Shown here: positions 6,203-13,620 of the stretch, piece after piece | How the letters are laid out: every line of letters begins with the position of its first letter | How positions within the stretch are numbered: position 1 is the stretch's first letter | Virus record (IMG/VR): IMGVR_UViG_3300042392_001828 | Location: 1-32,784 of that record | Length of the DNA stretch: 32,784 nucleotides | Source of the DNA: a virus | Direction: 5' to 3' (one strand) | Notes under the pieces: model-generated | What the model was told of the DNA's origin: nothing | Database searches by the model: none | The model's input: only the letters and a program-made list of their open reading frames with translations | Program-made: the position numbers and the translations under genes

Positions 6203-6229
6203 ACCCGCCCCGGGCTTTCCGGGGCGGGT
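6203..6229 (+). repeat. strong intergenic hairpin
   Basis: An 11-base perfect stem (ACCCGCCCCGG / CCGGGGCGGGT) with loop GCTTT lies between two small accessory genes. No U-run follows, so it is more likely an mRNA-protecting or partial-termination structure than a full terminator. Similar hairpins sit between the other small accessory genes. Confidence 0.6.
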
Positions 6230-6264
6230 CAGGATCAAACCCCAGGACGAAAGGAACCCAGCCG

Positions 6265-6456
6265 ATGAACCCCCTTGAAAGCCGTATCGCTGCCTTGACC
6301 GTTGCCCAGATCATCGACGTTCTGCGGGGCCTCGTCGCGGACACCAGCGACGAAGCCGCGAGGGTCACAACCGCTTGCCTTGCCCGCCTCTATCGGACGA
6401 TGCCCGAAGCGGAATACTGCAAGCTTTGCGACGAACTGTACGGGGCCTGGGGTTGA
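6265..6456 (+). CDS. small accessory protein, 63 aa
   Basis: 63 residues, all helical by appearance (RIAALTVAQIIDVLRGLV then EAARVTTACLARLYRTM), ending with two cysteines (YCKLC). Unrecognised. The leader reads CCCCAGGACGAAAGGAACCC before the ATG and closely resembles the leaders of the genes at 5983 and 6940, with two GGA motifs. It sits between two hairpins. Confidence 0.7.
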   Translation: MNPLESRIAALTVAQIIDVLRGLVADTSDEAARVTTACLARLYRTMPEAEYCKLCDELYGAWG

Positions 6457-6459
6457 TGA

Positions 6460-6480
6460 CCCGCGGCGCGTTGCCGCGGG
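6460..6480 (+). repeat. intergenic hairpin
   Basis: CCCGCGGC pairs with GCCGCGGG around GCGTT, just after the stop of the 63-residue gene. No U-run. It belongs to the same hairpin-then-leader pattern as its neighbours. Confidence 0.55.
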
Positions 6481-6512
6481 CTGCAGGATGACACCAAACA
6501 GAGGGACGAACG

Positions 6513-6893
6513 ATGATTGAGTCTGCACCCAACAAAACTACTTGCGTTTTCTATGTTCCGCCTTGCGATTACACAACGGACATTGAACCCGTAGCCGTCT
6601 TGGTCACAAGAGCCCACGAATCGAAGCCGAACCTTTACCGATGCAAGCGTCCCGCCAATCATTTGATGAGACGGGAAACATTTGATTGGGTTCAGGGCTC
6701 AATGCTTTTTGGCACCGAAGCCGAAGCTTGGGAGGTGATTGCTCAACGCCTTGAGCGCGTTGCCAACGATTTCCGATCCGCCGCCAACAAAGCCGCAGCA
6801 ATGCACGTCGCTTCTGTTGTCGCTGCTTGCGCCCGCAACGAATCCACCGACTGCCCCGATGCCCACACTTGCCGTCACGGTGTCGACGGTTGA
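6513..6893 (+). CDS. accessory protein of unknown function, 126 aa
   Basis: 126 residues. The N-terminal half is strand-rich (KTTCVFYVPPCDY, EPVAVLVTR). It is followed by a phrase typical of small phage proteins (GSMLFGTEAEAWEVIAQRLE) and a helical stretch. The C-terminus has several Cys/His (ACARNESTDCPDAHTCRHG) that could bind zinc. The ribosome-binding site AGAGGGACGAACG differs somewhat from the leaders of its neighbours. Unknown function. Confidence 0.65.
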   Translation: MIESAPNKTTCVFYVPPCDYTTDIEPVAVLVTRAHESKPNLYRCKRPANHLMRRETFDWVQGSMLFGTEAEAWEVIAQRLERVANDFRSAANKAAAMHVASVVAACARNESTDCPDAHTCRHGVDG

Positions 6894-6939
6894 CCCCTAG
6901 CTCGCCCTCATCGAACCCCAGGAAAAAAAGGAACCCACC

Positions 6940-7200
6940 ATGACCAACCTTGCCCAACTGACACAGCAACTCAACGAGGCCCGCGAAGAACTGAGACGCC
7001 TTGCGGCTGGCTACAGCGTTCCAGACGTCACCGCGGAGGAGGTTGTTGATTTAATCGGGTCTGCGCAAGATTTCGCGGCCTTCATGGAAGACCAAATGAA
7101 CCGCAGGTTTACCCGTTTGGGCTTGCTAGATATCGAAGATTCGGTCAACGGCTGGTTTGAGTACGCAGACAAGGTTGCCGCCCGCCGCGGGGAGGGTTGA
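6940..7200 (+). CDS. accessory protein of unknown function, 86 aa
   Basis: 86 residues, acidic, helical. A coiled-coil-like N-terminus (AQLTQQLNEAREELRRLA) is followed by AEEVVDLIGSAQDFAAFMEDQ and GWFEYADKVAA. The leader CCCCAGGAAAAAAAGGAACCC has two GGA motifs. It is the last gene of the P3 transcript and ends three bases from the convergent minus-strand gene at 7204, with no terminator between. Not recognised. Confidence 0.7.
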   Translation: MTNLAQLTQQLNEAREELRRLAAGYSVPDVTAEEVVDLIGSAQDFAAFMEDQMNRRFTRLGLLDIEDSVNGWFEYADKVAARRGEG

Positions 7201-7203
7201 TCC

Positions 7204-7545
7204 CTAGCCCGCCTGCCTGGACACATTTGGTCCAGGCTTGCACTTCTCGCAGGGGGCCCCCTTCGCTGCCTTGCACCCGCAGGAAGCCGGGCACGGGCAC
7301 GGCTCGACAACCCGCCCGTTGGGAATCCCCCCGGAGCCTCCGCATTTGCACCCTACGGGGCATTTGCCCACGGGGGGATTCGGGGCAGGGGCGGGGGGCT
7401 TCGGCCCCGGAGCGGGGCTATCCGGGGCCATGGCAGCATATGCCGCGATGACTGCGGCTTGGCAGCGGGCATCCTCAACCGCAACCGCGGAGGGATCGGC
7501 GGACAGGGACGCGAGGAGGGCGATTAGGGAGCGGTAGAGCGTCAT
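7204..7545 (-). CDS. cysteine-rich, possibly secreted small protein
   Basis: 113 residues. The N-terminus MTLYRSLIALLASLSADPSA resembles a signal peptide. It is followed by a Pro/Ala linker (PAPGPKPPAPAPNPP) and a C-terminal domain with paired cysteines (GKCPVGCKCGG, EPCPCPASCGCK, APCEKCKPG). The pattern suggests a zinc-bound or disulphide-linked knot. I chose the start at 7545 by the ATGA overlap with the tiny membrane gene upstream; a longer frame to 7791 exists but is a shadow. It is the last gene of the lysis/envelope block. Confidence 0.65.
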   Translation of the reverse strand: MTLYRSLIALLASLSADPSAVAVEDARCQAAVIAAYAAMAPDSPAPGPKPPAPAPNPPVGKCPVGCKCGGSGGIPNGRVVEPCPCPASCGCKAAKGAPCEKCKPGPNVSRQAG

Positions 7546-7625
7546 CGCGGCCCCGTTTCGTCTTTGTCCGTAAACCAAATGCCTAGCAGAACCGATGCCA
7601 CAACAATGAAAACGAAGACCAGCAT
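7542..7625 (-). CDS. 27-residue membrane peptide
   Basis: One hydrophobic helix (MLVFVFIVVASVLLGIWF) plus a short charged tail (TDKDETGPR). It is supported by ATGA overlaps at both ends and by GGAGGG seven bases ahead of the ATG. The size and topology suit a membrane peptide of a lysis block, such as a small holin or antiholin-like protein, but nothing proves that role. Confidence 0.55.
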   Translation of the reverse strand: MLVFVFIVVASVLLGIWFTDKDETGPR

Positions 7626-7933
7626 CACCAGCCCTCCCGATGGTTGAGGACTCGATGCCCCGCAGAATCCACCGCGGGGGCCTGGACGATGCCATGCCGC
7701 CCTTCTGGCTCCCGCTGCGGGTGGAGGACCGATTGGGCAACCGGGGACTCCTCCCCAGCCAGCGCGACGAACAGCCCCCACCGCGCGGCAAGCGCCGTGA
7801 GCTTGGCTAGCCCGCGGAGGACGGGGCGCGCGGGGATCGGCTCTGGCCTCACCGGGGACGCTGGGGACGATGCCAGCCACCAGCCGAAAGCGACCGCGAG
7901 AAGGAACGCAACATACGGGGGGCGCGTCGGCAT
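7625..7933 (-). CDS. small membrane-anchored protein, 102 aa
   Basis: An N-terminal hydrophobic segment (YVAFLLAVAFGWWLASS) is followed by a Pro-rich linker and a helical region (AKLTALAARWGLFVALAG), then a polar tail. The topology suggests an inner-membrane anchor with a periplasmic domain, as in spanin-like or holin-accessory proteins. Identity is not established. It is tightly coupled to the protease gene upstream (four-base gap) and the 27-residue gene downstream. Confidence 0.6.
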   Translation of the reverse strand: MPTRPPYVAFLLAVAFGWWLASSPASPVRPEPIPARPVLRGLAKLTALAARWGLFVALAGEESPVAQSVLHPQREPEGRHGIVQAPAVDSAGHRVLNHREGW

Positions 7934-7937
7934 CGTT

Positions 7938-9044
7938 TCACCTCACCAGGGATTCAACGGGAAGGATCGGGGCAGGCTCAAACCATGCCCCGTGATCGAT
8001 GGGAACTGGCTCCCAGTTGTCCGAAGTCGAAAAGCTCCAAGAGTCTCCCGCAGCCAAGACCGCTTCGGCATCGGCGCGGCTTATCCAAAACGACCCGTCC
8101 GGTTGATCGGGCGGATATTTTGCGCCCCCCTGGGGAGGCCATGCGCCAGACCATGAGTTAAGAACCAAAACCCCGTCGCGCGGGCTTCCGTTCTTCTGCC
8201 ATCTCAACCCCGCTAGGCACATCTGGTGGGGCCACGTTCCGTTCCGCGGGATGAATCCATGGGCATCTCTGGCGCTGGCCTGGAATCCAACGTTAGACGC
8301 AATCGTCATCGGGAACCCAGCCGAGAGCGATTGGACAAGCTCATCCCAGGTCGTGACCCGCGAACATTTCTTGATCGGATGCCGCTTGGCTTCGCCGTCG
8401 AACTTCCCGTTATCGCCGCGCCCACCGTTGCCCCAATTCCCCCACTCCTTTTCGAGCGCCTGCCCGCGGGTCAGATCGAGGCCGAACTCTGGGTATTCGC
8501 GCTGATAGATCACGCCCCAATCCCGCAGCCATTTCGCGGCATGGAATCCGGTTGATCCATCGGAGTAGCCCCCCGCTCCTTCGGGCCTGCCCCTAGCCTC
8601 CACGCGCGACCCGCCATAAATGCTGGGAGTAGATGGACGGTAAGGAACGTCGCCCATGAGCCCCGCATCCCATGCGAGGCTTTCCGCGAGGAAGACCGCG
8701 TGTTGCGCACCGTGGGCTACGCAACTTCCGATAGCACCCTGATTGGAAACCTCAAACGGTTTTCCGTATCTCTTGCGGGATGCTTTATCCGCTGCGCGCC
8801 AAAGGAAAACATCCTCGCCAACGGGAACCGCCATCGCTTGCGGCGCGGCGCTAGCAAAGAACCCTTCGCGCCCCATGGAGCGGACGAAGGCATCCGCGCC
8901 GTTTCGATCATCGACCCAGCCCGTAGCCTTCTCGAGGCGCGCCGCAACGCGGTGGGTTGCCCGCTCAACGAGCGTCCCGAGAATCGCCATCGCAACTACG
9001 AAAGCGACGGCAGACCATGACCAAGCGCGTTGCCTAACGGTCAT
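7938..9044 (-). CDS. papain-like (C1 family) cysteine peptidase, membrane-anchored
   Basis: 368 residues. An N-terminal hydrophobic helix (AVAFVVAMAILGTLV, residues 12-26) is a signal anchor. The catalytic domain has the papain order: oxyanion Gln102 and Cys108 in NQGAIGSCVA, His273 in WPHQMCLAG, and Asn296 in LNSWSG. All four key residues are present, so it should be active. The ribosome-binding site GGGAGGTAATGGC is excellent. It sits among small membrane proteins downstream of the tail genes, so it may act in lysis, on the envelope, or on host surface proteins. Phage papain-like enzymes are not classic endolysins, and the substrate is unknown. Confidence 0.8.
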   Translation of the reverse strand: MTVRQRAWSWSAVAFVVAMAILGTLVERATHRVAARLEKATGWVDDRNGADAFVRSMGREGFFASAAPQAMAVPVGEDVFLWRAADKASRKRYGKPFEVSNQGAIGSCVAHGAQHAVFLAESLAWDAGLMGDVPYRPSTPSIYGGSRVEARGRPEGAGGYSDGSTGFHAAKWLRDWGVIYQREYPEFGLDLTRGQALEKEWGNWGNGGRGDNGKFDGEAKRHPIKKCSRVTTWDELVQSLSAGFPMTIASNVGFQASARDAHGFIPRNGTWPHQMCLAGLRWQKNGSPRDGVLVLNSWSGAWPPQGGAKYPPDQPDGSFWISRADAEAVLAAGDSWSFSTSDNWEPVPIDHGAWFEPAPILPVESLVR

Positions 9045-9048
9045 GCCA

Positions 9049-9663
9049 TTACCTCCCAGCCGCGCGGGCTGCGGCTTTGGAAATGTCTTGGAACGCGCGA
9101 ACCCAGTTCATTCGCTCCGCGGCATCGACGGGCCCGCCATCGGTCCCAACGGCAGCATCGAGGAACGCGGCAATCCGATCCTTGGCTAGCGGTTGCTTCG
9201 CTCCGAGCGTGATTCCTTGCATGCGGAAGTCGCGCGCGTTCTTTCGGAGATCATCGAACTCCGCTGCGGTTGTCAGTCGCGGCGAGGATTGCTTGCCATC
9301 CCAGGCCACGGCATCGGCCAAGCCGAGCAACAACCTTTCCGTTGTCGTGGCATCGGCCTGGGCATCGGGCCCAACGAAAGCCCCGCGGAGATCGAGCGCG
9401 GGCCAGTTGTCGGGAGCGGGGGCGGGGGCTGGAGGGACCGGGGCAGGATTGGCGCTAGAGAGATACGCAGCCGCAAGCAGACACCACGGCAACAGAATTG
9501 CCGCAATGAGGAGCGGCGACGTTCCGCCGCTCGACTGCGGCGCAGGAAGCGACGGCAGCGGGGCAGGGGAGAACGAAGGGATTGCGGTGGGATGCTCTGA
9601 CCGCGACTGCCAAACCAGATACGCCACGGCAGCGCCCGCAAACAACCAAGGAAGCGAAATCAC
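9049..9663 (-). CDS. membrane-anchored Pro-rich protein, 204 aa
   Basis: It starts GTG at 9663 (MISLPWLFAGAAVAYLV), with CCGGAGG upstream and a GTGA overlap with the previous gene. A longer frame to 9846 lacks these features. An N-terminal transmembrane helix is followed by a Pro/Ser linker, a second hydrophobic stretch (LLIAAILLPWCLLAAAYLSS) and another Pro-rich linker. A soluble helical C-terminal domain (TTERLLLGLADAVAW, VRAFQDISKAAARAAG) follows. This suggests two membrane passes and a domain on one side, compatible with an envelope or lysis role. Not recognised. Confidence 0.65.
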   Translation of the reverse strand: MISLPWLFAGAAVAYLVWQSRSEHPTAIPSFSPAPLPSLPAPQSSGGTSPLLIAAILLPWCLLAAAYLSSANPAPVPPAPAPAPDNWPALDLRGAFVGPDAQADATTTERLLLGLADAVAWDGKQSSPRLTTAAEFDDLRKNARDFRMQGITLGAKQPLAKDRIAAFLDAAVGTDGGPVDAAERMNWVRAFQDISKAAARAAGR

Positions 9664-10028
9664 TTCGCGGCCTCCGGGGCCTGGGCCCGCGTGATGGATA
9701 GGATTTGCTCCAAAGCCCCGGAGGCTGCGGCGAGAACGAGGATGCGAATTGCGGGCTTGGTCACAAGCCAAAACGGCTGGAGATAGAAAGGCACCGCGTA
9801 GCCCGCGACGTTGTCGAAGAGGACCGCGACGATGGAAAGCGCCCAAGCCTTTTTGGCCGCGCCATCCGTTGGCACAGAGTCCAGGCCAACAACGAGAAGA
9901 CGAAGCAACTCGACAACGAGCGCCCCGAACTCCGCGACGGTTAGCCCGCCCTGTGCTTTCGCCCTTGCGTCAGCGAGAAACTTTGACGCAAGGGAAACGA
10001 TTCTCTGTTCCGGCAATTCGTCTGCCAC
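9660..10028 (-). CDS. small protein with hydrophobic helices, holin candidate
   Basis: 122 residues from a GTG at 10028 (MADELPEQRIVSL), just after the stop of the previous gene. Helical segments EFGALVVELLRLLVVGL, ALSIVAVLFDNVAGYAVPF and IRILVLAAASGALEQIL are moderately hydrophobic, and two or three could cross the membrane. The position just before other membrane proteins suits a holin-type role, but the amphipathic character makes this uncertain. Confidence 0.6.
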   Translation of the reverse strand: MADELPEQRIVSLASKFLADARAKAQGGLTVAEFGALVVELLRLLVVGLDSVPTDGAAKKAWALSIVAVLFDNVAGYAVPFYLQPFWLVTKPAIRILVLAAASGALEQILSITRAQAPEAAK

Positions 10029-10029
10029 G

Positions 10030-10542
10030 TTAGTACCCCGCGGGTCCGGTGATTGCGGTTCCACAAACCATGAGCGAATAGGAAACCATCCCCGTCGTTC
10101 CCGTTGCGGTCAGCTTGACCGTCGATTCCGTTGACGAAGCGGGCCAAGCGTGGGTCTGCTGGACCGCGAGAAGTTCGCCGCCTGGGCCAACGTCACCCGC
10201 GACCCGCCCCCAGCCGTTTGAGGTTCCAGGCCCGACGATGATTCGCGGGCCCGTGACGGTTTCGTTGTTCTGCAACCGGAACAAACGAACTTGCCGCATC
10301 GTCTGCGTCTGCGTTACCCCGAACGTCGGTCCCGTGAGGTTGAGCAGATCGAGCGTAACGCTCGACCCGCCAGTAACCGACCCGGAGGAAAACCAGATTT
10401 GATCGGAGAGAGGACCGAGGACATTGTCCAGCGAATAGCTTCCCGACTTTGAAACGCTAGAGACGTTCGTGCCCAACGTCTGAACGTCGGAGCGCGAAAC
10501 GTCAACCTGGGTTTTGATCGATCCCGAAAATGTGTCGGGCAT
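10030..10542 (-). CDS. beta-rich protein of unknown function, 170 aa
   Basis: 170 residues, Ser/Thr/Gly-rich with alternating hydrophobic residues (SVTLDLLNLTGPTFGVTQTQ, MRQVRLFRLQNNETVTG, STVKLTATGTTGMVSYSLMV). It reads like a beta-sandwich domain of the type found in tail or decoration proteins. The start is MPDTFSGSIK. It is followed closely by the holin-like gene. Likely virion-associated by composition and context; no family is recognised. Confidence 0.6.
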   Translation of the reverse strand: MPDTFSGSIKTQVDVSRSDVQTLGTNVSSVSKSGSYSLDNVLGPLSDQIWFSSGSVTGGSSVTLDLLNLTGPTFGVTQTQTMRQVRLFRLQNNETVTGPRIIVGPGTSNGWGRVAGDVGPGGELLAVQQTHAWPASSTESTVKLTATGTTGMVSYSLMVCGTAITGPAGY

Positions 10543-10551
10543 GGCAACCTC

Positions 10552-10779
10552 CTACGGGATCAACCCCAGGTCTATCGCTCGCTTGACTGCCGCGACCGTC
10601 TCCCCGATCTGGTAGGCAATCAGTTCGATTTGGCGCTGCGTGTAAGCGGGCCGCGATGTGATCTTGCCCCACGTTTCGGTAGTGCTAACGCGGTTTGCCA
10701 ACGGCAAAGCCGATCCCGAGGGCGGGAGAGATTCCCGACCCCCGCCACCGTGCCGCCAATGCGTGGGCCGCGCGATCAT
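10552..10779 (-). CDS. small protein of unknown function, 75 aa
   Basis: 75 residues. The N-terminal third is basic and glycine-rich, with poor coding quality (MIARPTHWRHGGGGRE). The C-terminal half is convincing (AYTQRQIELIAYQIGETVAAVKRAIDLGLIP) and looks like a short helical/HTH unit. The true start may be internal, and no good ribosome-binding site precedes the ATG at 10779. A repeated 14-base element lies 33 bases upstream. Confidence 0.45.
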   Translation of the reverse strand: MIARPTHWRHGGGGRESLPPSGSALPLANRVSTTETWGKITSRPAYTQRQIELIAYQIGETVAAVKRAIDLGLIP

Positions 10780-10809
10780 GCGACCAGACTACGGGCTATC
10801 ACGCCGACC

Positions 10810-11448
10810 CTAGAGGGGGTCTGGCTTGTCCGAAATCGTCCAGTGTTTCGGCGGATCGTTTCCCGCGTGTCGATCCCGCAGCGCCGCAACGATTGGGGTC
10901 AACTCGTCTGCTAGCGCTCGATACCCCCCGGGGAACTGCCGATCATCGTGGAGGCTTCCCGCGGCGCGGGCATCGGCAAGGATGGCAAGGCAGGCCAGAG
11001 CGGAACCAAGATGGGGGATTCCTTCTTCGTCCGATTCCTCCCCCTCAAACCATGCCGCCAGATGGCGCTGGCAAGCGTCAACGTAGATCGAGGCCCGAAC
11101 GGGCGAGGCCCGCCAGTTGGCGCGCCCGTACTTCAGCAACCCATTCAACAAGGCAACGCAGCCCATCGCGGTTGCCGTCATCGGCCAGAGATGGAACGGC
11201 AACTTGTCGGAGCCAATGGAGTCTTTGGGGTTCAGCGTGTCAGCGACACGGGCCCGCGGTTCCTGCGCCGTCTCAAGCTCTGCCGCCCCGCGCAAAATCC
11301 AATCGACCCCTTCACTCTCGCCCGATGGCTCTGCCTGGAGATCATCAACAACAACAGTTGCCGCTCCTTCAATAGTCGCCCGATCATCCGCGCCGCTGTT
11401 CCCCCCGTCGCAGTCCACCCGTTCGACGGGCCGTGCCGATTCGCCCAC
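10810..11448 (-). CDS. DUF5664-like protein (dATP/dGTP diphosphohydrolase-type annotation)
   Basis: The conserved part begins at about residue 69: DTLNPKDSIGSDKLPFHLWP, then LLKYGRANWR, YVDACQRHLAAWFEGEESDE and LGSALACLAILADA. These are signature phrases of the DUF5664 family, common in phages and often annotated as dATP/dGTP diphosphohydrolase N-terminal. The first ~68 residues are low in similarity. A GTG at 11448 has an excellent site (GGAGG seven bases before), but this stretch overlaps another frame with coding character (11232-11492). The stop TAG lies within a repeated 14-base element. A nucleotide-pool or regulatory role is inferred from the family name only. Confidence 0.7.
   Translation of the reverse strand: MGESARPVERVDCDGGNSGADDRATIEGAATVVVDDLQAEPSGESEGVDWILRGAAELETAQEPRARVADTLNPKDSIGSDKLPFHLWPMTATAMGCVALLNGLLKYGRANWRASPVRASIYVDACQRHLAAWFEGEESDEEGIPHLGSALACLAILADARAAGSLHDDRQFPGGYRALADELTPIVAALRDRHAGNDPPKHWTISDKPDPL
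10812..10825 (-). repeat. 14-base element, copy A
   Basis: AGAGGGGGTCTGGC on the plus strand (GCCAGACCCCCTCT on the transcribed strand) occurs identically at 19753-19766 and 30283-30296. This copy overlaps the end of the DUF5664-like gene and lies 33 bases before the first gene of the lysis-like block. Confidence 0.6.
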
Positions 11449-11492
11449 TGTCTCGCCTCCGTTGCTTCTTCTTCGGTATAGGGTTCGTTCAT
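11232..11492 (-). CDS. small overlapping gene of unknown function, 86 aa
   Basis: It begins MNEPYTEEEATEARQWANRH at an ATG coupled to the stop of the metallophosphoesterase gene (ATGA at 11489-11492). It reads well for ~50 residues (TAARMIGRLLKERQ then LLLLMI). The remainder is basic and looks like the shadow of the DUF5664-like gene in the other frame. The two genes overlap by more than 200 bases, so one may be shorter or one may be spurious. Confidence 0.45.
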   Translation of the reverse strand: MNEPYTEEEATEARQWANRHGPSNGWTATGGTAARMIGRLLKERQLLLLMISRQSHRARVKGSIGFCAGRQSLRRRRNRGPVSLTR

Positions 11493-12568
11493 CGCTTGCG
11501 AATGTCCTTCAAATCGCGGTCGCAATAAATCGGCATTGCCTTGGTAACCTCGTTGCGCCCGTGATCGATAATCACCGCGGCTTGGCAAGGCGCTTCGTTC
11601 GTGGCAGCGATCCGCGAAGCGTAGGCCGAATAGCCGATAAGGCTCCCGTTTGAAACGTAGCGGTGACTTCGCATCCATGCCATTTGATGCCAGTGCCCGA
11701 AGACCGTGAGATCGGCGCGTCCATAGCTGGCATCCCACGCAGCGTTCTTTTTGTTCACCGGAATCGTGATCCCACCGACCCCGCCGAAACTCTTGTAGGC
11801 ATGACCGTGATGCGCGCGCACCTTGAACCCGTCGAGGTCGATTTGGTTGAGATAGCTTTCGCTTATCTGCCAACGAACGTTCGCGCAAGGCTCGCTGGAT
11901 TGCATCATCAAATAGAGATTCTGCTCAAACGAATGATCCATTTCCGTACCAATCCGCGGGTCGCCCGTGCGCCCGTGATTGCCGCAGGAAGTAGCGATAA
12001 CAACTTCGTCTGCCTGTTTGGAAACCGCGTCAATGAATCCGCGAAGCCTCTTACCCGCCCATCGCGTAGCCTCCAGCGGCGCGAGTTGGGCAAGCTCCGC
12101 GCAATCTTCGTGGATATATCCCGTGATGAAGTCCCCACCCAACCAAAGGCAGACGCGGCGGATATCCGCCAACCTGCGTTCGTGATCGAGGATGACCGCG
12201 AAACGTTCCGCCAATTCAGCGATGCGACGATCCGCAATCTCTAGGTCAAAACGGTTGAGCCCGTTCGTCTCGAGGCGCACCAACTCCTCAACGTGCCAAT
12301 CCGATAGCAGGAGCATCATCGTTGCGGGATGCTTCCGCGACTTCGTCGCCCTGGTCGATAGCCTCTTGGCCTTCACTCCCGCGAGGCCCGCAAGAACATC
12401 CGCGCGGCTTCGCTCCGCTTCGATCTGCTTGAGGGCGGATTGATAGCGGGCCTTGAGGTTGTCGCGTTCCGTTCTCAGGCGCGACAACTCCGCATCCGCG
12501 GCAAGGCGAGACGAAGCGGCAACGGATGACGCAACCGAATCGGCTAGGGATTTGTTCGCTTTAGCCAC
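11489..12568 (-). CDS. metallophosphoesterase
   Basis: 359 residues. The N-terminal ~80 residues form a coiled coil (AELSRLRTERDNLKARY). A calcineurin-like phosphoesterase domain follows, with motif I D90-x-H92 (LLLSDWH), motif II D146 (LGGDF), motif III N197-H198 (CGNHGR), a His cluster near 253-256 (AHHGHAY), and the final H292/H294 (FGHWHQ). The two-metal site is intact. The start is GTG with AAGGAG upstream. In phages such enzymes may act as nucleases, RNA ligase-reversal phosphatases or on nucleotides, and the substrate cannot be read. It is followed by small genes that overlap by ATGA. Confidence 0.85.
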   Translation of the reverse strand: MAKANKSLADSVASSVAASSRLAADAELSRLRTERDNLKARYQSALKQIEAERSRADVLAGLAGVKAKRLSTRATKSRKHPATMMLLLSDWHVEELVRLETNGLNRFDLEIADRRIAELAERFAVILDHERRLADIRRVCLWLGGDFITGYIHEDCAELAQLAPLEATRWAGKRLRGFIDAVSKQADEVVIATSCGNHGRTGDPRIGTEMDHSFEQNLYLMMQSSEPCANVRWQISESYLNQIDLDGFKVRAHHGHAYKSFGGVGGITIPVNKKNAAWDASYGRADLTVFGHWHQMAWMRSHRYVSNGSLIGYSAYASRIAATNEAPCQAAVIIDHGRNEVTKAMPIYCDRDLKDIRKR

Positions 12569-12822
12569 GCCAAAACTCCTTGCCTTCCAACGGTTGAAAT
12601 CTTGCGCTCGTTGAGGCTCTTAGCGATTGCCTGGGAGAGTGCGTGAGCGGTGACGTTCCGCCCGTCGCCGTCGCGGTATTCACCCGCCAGCCATCGGAGC
12701 TTGATCGATTGGACTTCGCCGTAGACCGATTCGGGAATGTCGTTCCACCAACACGGGGTCTTTTTCTTGAGGAGCGTTTCCGCGACTGAATCCGCAAGCG
12801 GCTTGGGTGCCTTTGGCATCAT
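12544..12822 (-). CDS. small protein upstream of the metallophosphoesterase, 92 aa
   Basis: 92 residues starting MMPKAPKPLADSVAETLL. The middle VYGEVQSIKLRWLAGEY and the end TAHALSQAIAKSLNERKI / VGRQGVLAWLKR have helix-turn-helix rhythm, so DNA binding is possible. Its first residues resemble the first residues of the next protein (KSLADSVASSV). It is coupled by ATGA to the peptidase gene and overlaps the next gene by 25 bases. Not recognised with confidence. Confidence 0.6.
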   Translation of the reverse strand: MMPKAPKPLADSVAETLLKKKTPCWWNDIPESVYGEVQSIKLRWLAGEYRDGDGRNVTAHALSQAIAKSLNERKISTVGRQGVLAWLKRTNP

Positions 12823-13094
12823 TCGCCTTCCTCGTCTTTGTGGCTGAACCCGTGGGCATAGACGATGCCCGCCAGTTCATCAGCAAACTCCTCGACCGCT
12901 TCCTCTGACAGATCGGGCCAACGCGCGTGAATCAATTCATGAAGGATGACGTTGAGACGCGCTTCGCCGTGGAGCTTTTGGGAAACGCGGATCGTCTTTT
13001 TCTGGTAGTCGCAATCCCCGTAGATCGATGATGGAACGGGGCAGACGCGGATCGTCCATCGCTCCCCGCCGATCCATATTTTGCGACTGCTCAT
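12819..13094 (-). CDS. small HExxH metallopeptidase-like protein
   Basis: 91 residues with a zinc-peptidase helix NVILHELIHARWP, in which H52-E53-x-x-H56 forms the HExxH motif. A downstream acidic helix (EEAVEEFADELAGIVYAHGF) may supply the third ligand. Size and order resemble minimal SprT/M48-like phage proteins. The start has CGGGAGCACTC upstream. It opens the small operon with the 92-residue protein and the metallophosphoesterase. Target unknown. Confidence 0.7.
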   Translation of the reverse strand: MSSRKIWIGGERWTIRVCPVPSSIYGDCDYQKKTIRVSQKLHGEARLNVILHELIHARWPDLSEEAVEEFADELAGIVYAHGFSHKDEEGE

Positions 13095-13152
13095 GAGTGC
13101 TCCCGTTGGCCTTCAATTGTCGAGCAATTCAGAGCGTGTCTAGGGTTGGTTG

Positions 13153-13620
13153 TCACTTTGGGAAGGCAGGAGATTTGGCAAGCTCAAGCCTTGCCGCCTC
13201 GACGGCGCGGCCAATCATCACCCGCGCCGCGGTGGCAATGAACGGGAATCCCCTTTTGTTCGCCGCCTCCCGCAGATGCTCAACCACTTCCTCAATCCTG
13301 CGAATTGTTTCGTCCGGTCCCCAGGCATCCATCTTTGCCGCGAAGGAATCGCAACCGCAGGAACCGTCATCCTTGATCCCAAACCATGCAATTGATTTCT
13401 TGAGCTGGCATCCGGGGCCGCACAAGTGAAGCGCGATACGCTCGTTAAATGATTCAGGGGAATATCGGACAACCATCTCCCAATAGGTCGAATCGCGGAT
13501 TTCAATTACTTCACCAACACCTGGTTCAAACCGGACAACACCGCTTCCCAAAATGGCATCCATGTAGCCAACTGGTTTCATATGCTCAACAGCCTTGACG
13601 GCATCAAGAGAAACGAGCAT
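13153..13620 (-). CDS. Cys-containing phage protein, 155 aa
   Basis: It starts MLVSLDAVKAVEH, its ATG sharing a base with the previous stop (TAATG). A central pair of cysteine motifs (LHLCGPGCQLKK and GSCGCDSFAAKMDAWG) could bind zinc. A helical C-terminal half follows (IRRIEEVVEHLREAANKR). Similar small Cys-motif proteins are common near distal tail genes of phages from the same apparent host group, but I cannot assign a function. It ends the tail operon. The 58 bases after it hold only a weak dyad AATTG-N5-CAATT (13115-13129). Confidence 0.55.
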   Translation of the reverse strand: MLVSLDAVKAVEHMKPVGYMDAILGSGVVRFEPGVGEVIEIRDSTYWEMVVRYSPESFNERIALHLCGPGCQLKKSIAWFGIKDDGSCGCDSFAAKMDAWGPDETIRRIEEVVEHLREAANKRGFPFIATAARVMIGRAVEAARLELAKSPAFPK

